Positions 63,722 to 64,000 of a DNA stretch of 64,000 bases are shown here, piece after piece. The notes beneath the pieces were generated by a model that was given only the letters and a program-made list of their open reading frames with translations, was not told the origin of the DNA and made no database searches. This DNA is from Rhizobium leguminosarum. Its GTDB lineage: Bacteria; Pseudomonadota; Alphaproteobacteria; Rhizobiales; Rhizobiaceae. The translations under genes and the position numbers were made by a program. Each line of letters starts with the position of its first letter. The first letter of the stretch is position 1. The stretch spans positions 1 through 64,000 of the forward strand of contig NZ_LWBS01000044.1 in the NCBI RefSeq assembly GCF_001652265.1, written 5' to 3'.

Positions 63722-64000
63722 ATGTTTGATTTTTCGCTCGGCGAAACCGCGGACGCGATCCGTGAAACGACGGCGCGGTTTGCCGCCGATCATATTGCTC
63801 CGCTGGCTGCGGAGATCGACGAAAGCAACACATTTCCACGCCAGCTCTGGCCCGAGATGGGTGCGCTCGGCCTGCATGGAATCACCGTCGAAGAAGAATT
63901 CGGTGGCGCCGGTCTCGGTTATCTCGATCATGTCGTCGCCATGGAGGAAGTTTCGCGCGCCTCGGCCTCCGTGGGGCTCAGTTACGGCGCCCATTCCAAT
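63722..64000 (+). CDS. Isovaleryl-CoA dehydrogenase, N-terminal part
   Basis: The first 93 residues of an acyl-CoA dehydrogenase, cut by the window edge: FDFSLGETADAIRETTARFA, then LAAEIDESNTFPRQLWPEMG, LHGITVEEEFGGAGLGYLDH and SASVGLSYGAHSN. The FPRxLWPxMGxLGLHGITV and SVGLSYGAHSN blocks match isovaleryl-CoA dehydrogenase, which makes 3-methylcrotonyl-CoA in leucine breakdown. GGGAGGAG precedes the ATG at 63722. Probably starts a liu-type operon to the right. Confidence 0.82.
   Translation, partial: MFDFSLGETADAIRETTARFAADHIAPLAAEIDESNTFPRQLWPEMGALGLHGITVEEEFGGAGLGYLDHVVAMEEVSRASASVGLSYGAHSN

Overview
The window looks like part of a large accessory replicon (plasmid) of a Rhizobium leguminosarum/etli-type alphaproteobacterium. 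The grounds are: uniformly GC-rich coding sequence with GC-rich palindromic spacers; the set of conserved rhizobial plasmid genes (DUF736, DUF2493, Toprim primase, DUF1173, DUF932, long ParB); a RIME-type mosaic palindrome at 34130-34265; and a complete VirB-type type IV secretion (T4SS) operon. No rRNA, tRNA, CRISPR array, repABC or complete insertion sequence was seen. Intact and decaying genes are mixed, as expected of plasmid accessory DNA.

Layout. 1-127 is the 3' end of a group II intron (domains V and VI). 299-16392 is a plasmid housekeeping and toxin-antitoxin block: a 55-aa protein, DUF736, WGR, an orphan Xre/MbcA-type antitoxin, a GNAT/DUF1778 toxin-antitoxin pair with a palindromic operator, DUF2493, Toprim, DUF1173, mobile mystery proteins A and B, a class II Fic enzyme, DUF932 and ParB. 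16847-26992 (minus strand) is the complete virB1-virB11 set plus an EexN-like entry-exclusion lipoprotein and a TrbM-like protein, with a divergent winged-helix regulator at 27084. No VirD4 coupling protein or relaxase is in view.

27452-30704 holds a broken polytopic membrane protein followed by a translationally coupled UbiA, HAD and GtrA trio that resembles decaprenyl-phosphate-arabinose or Nod-factor-arabinosylation loci. 31110-33980 is a truncated HlyD gene and an RTX/cadherin secreted protein. 34325-51080 is a catabolic region: three amidohydrolases (one 8-oxoguanine-deaminase-like), a questin-oxidase-like protein, a flavin monooxygenase, a sugar-type ABC transporter, an SDR dehydrogenase, a DeoR regulator, a BtpA/SgcQ TIM barrel, an FGGY kinase and a gamma-glutamyltransferase-like hydrolase. 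Their substrate cannot be named, but the layout suggests uptake, phosphorylation and deamination of a nitrogen-containing, sugar-like or nucleoside-like compound.

51459-53053 contains small hypothetical genes and an RsgA GTPase. 53677-61743 (minus strand) is a branched-chain keto-acid dehydrogenase operon with acyl-CoA dehydrogenase, thiolase and 3-hydroxyacyl-CoA dehydrogenase genes, laid out for isoleucine-type degradation and facing a divergent AraC-type regulator. After a Phd antitoxin with a wrecked PemK toxin, an isovaleryl-CoA dehydrogenase gene starts at 63722 and runs off the end, so leucine catabolism probably continues to the right.
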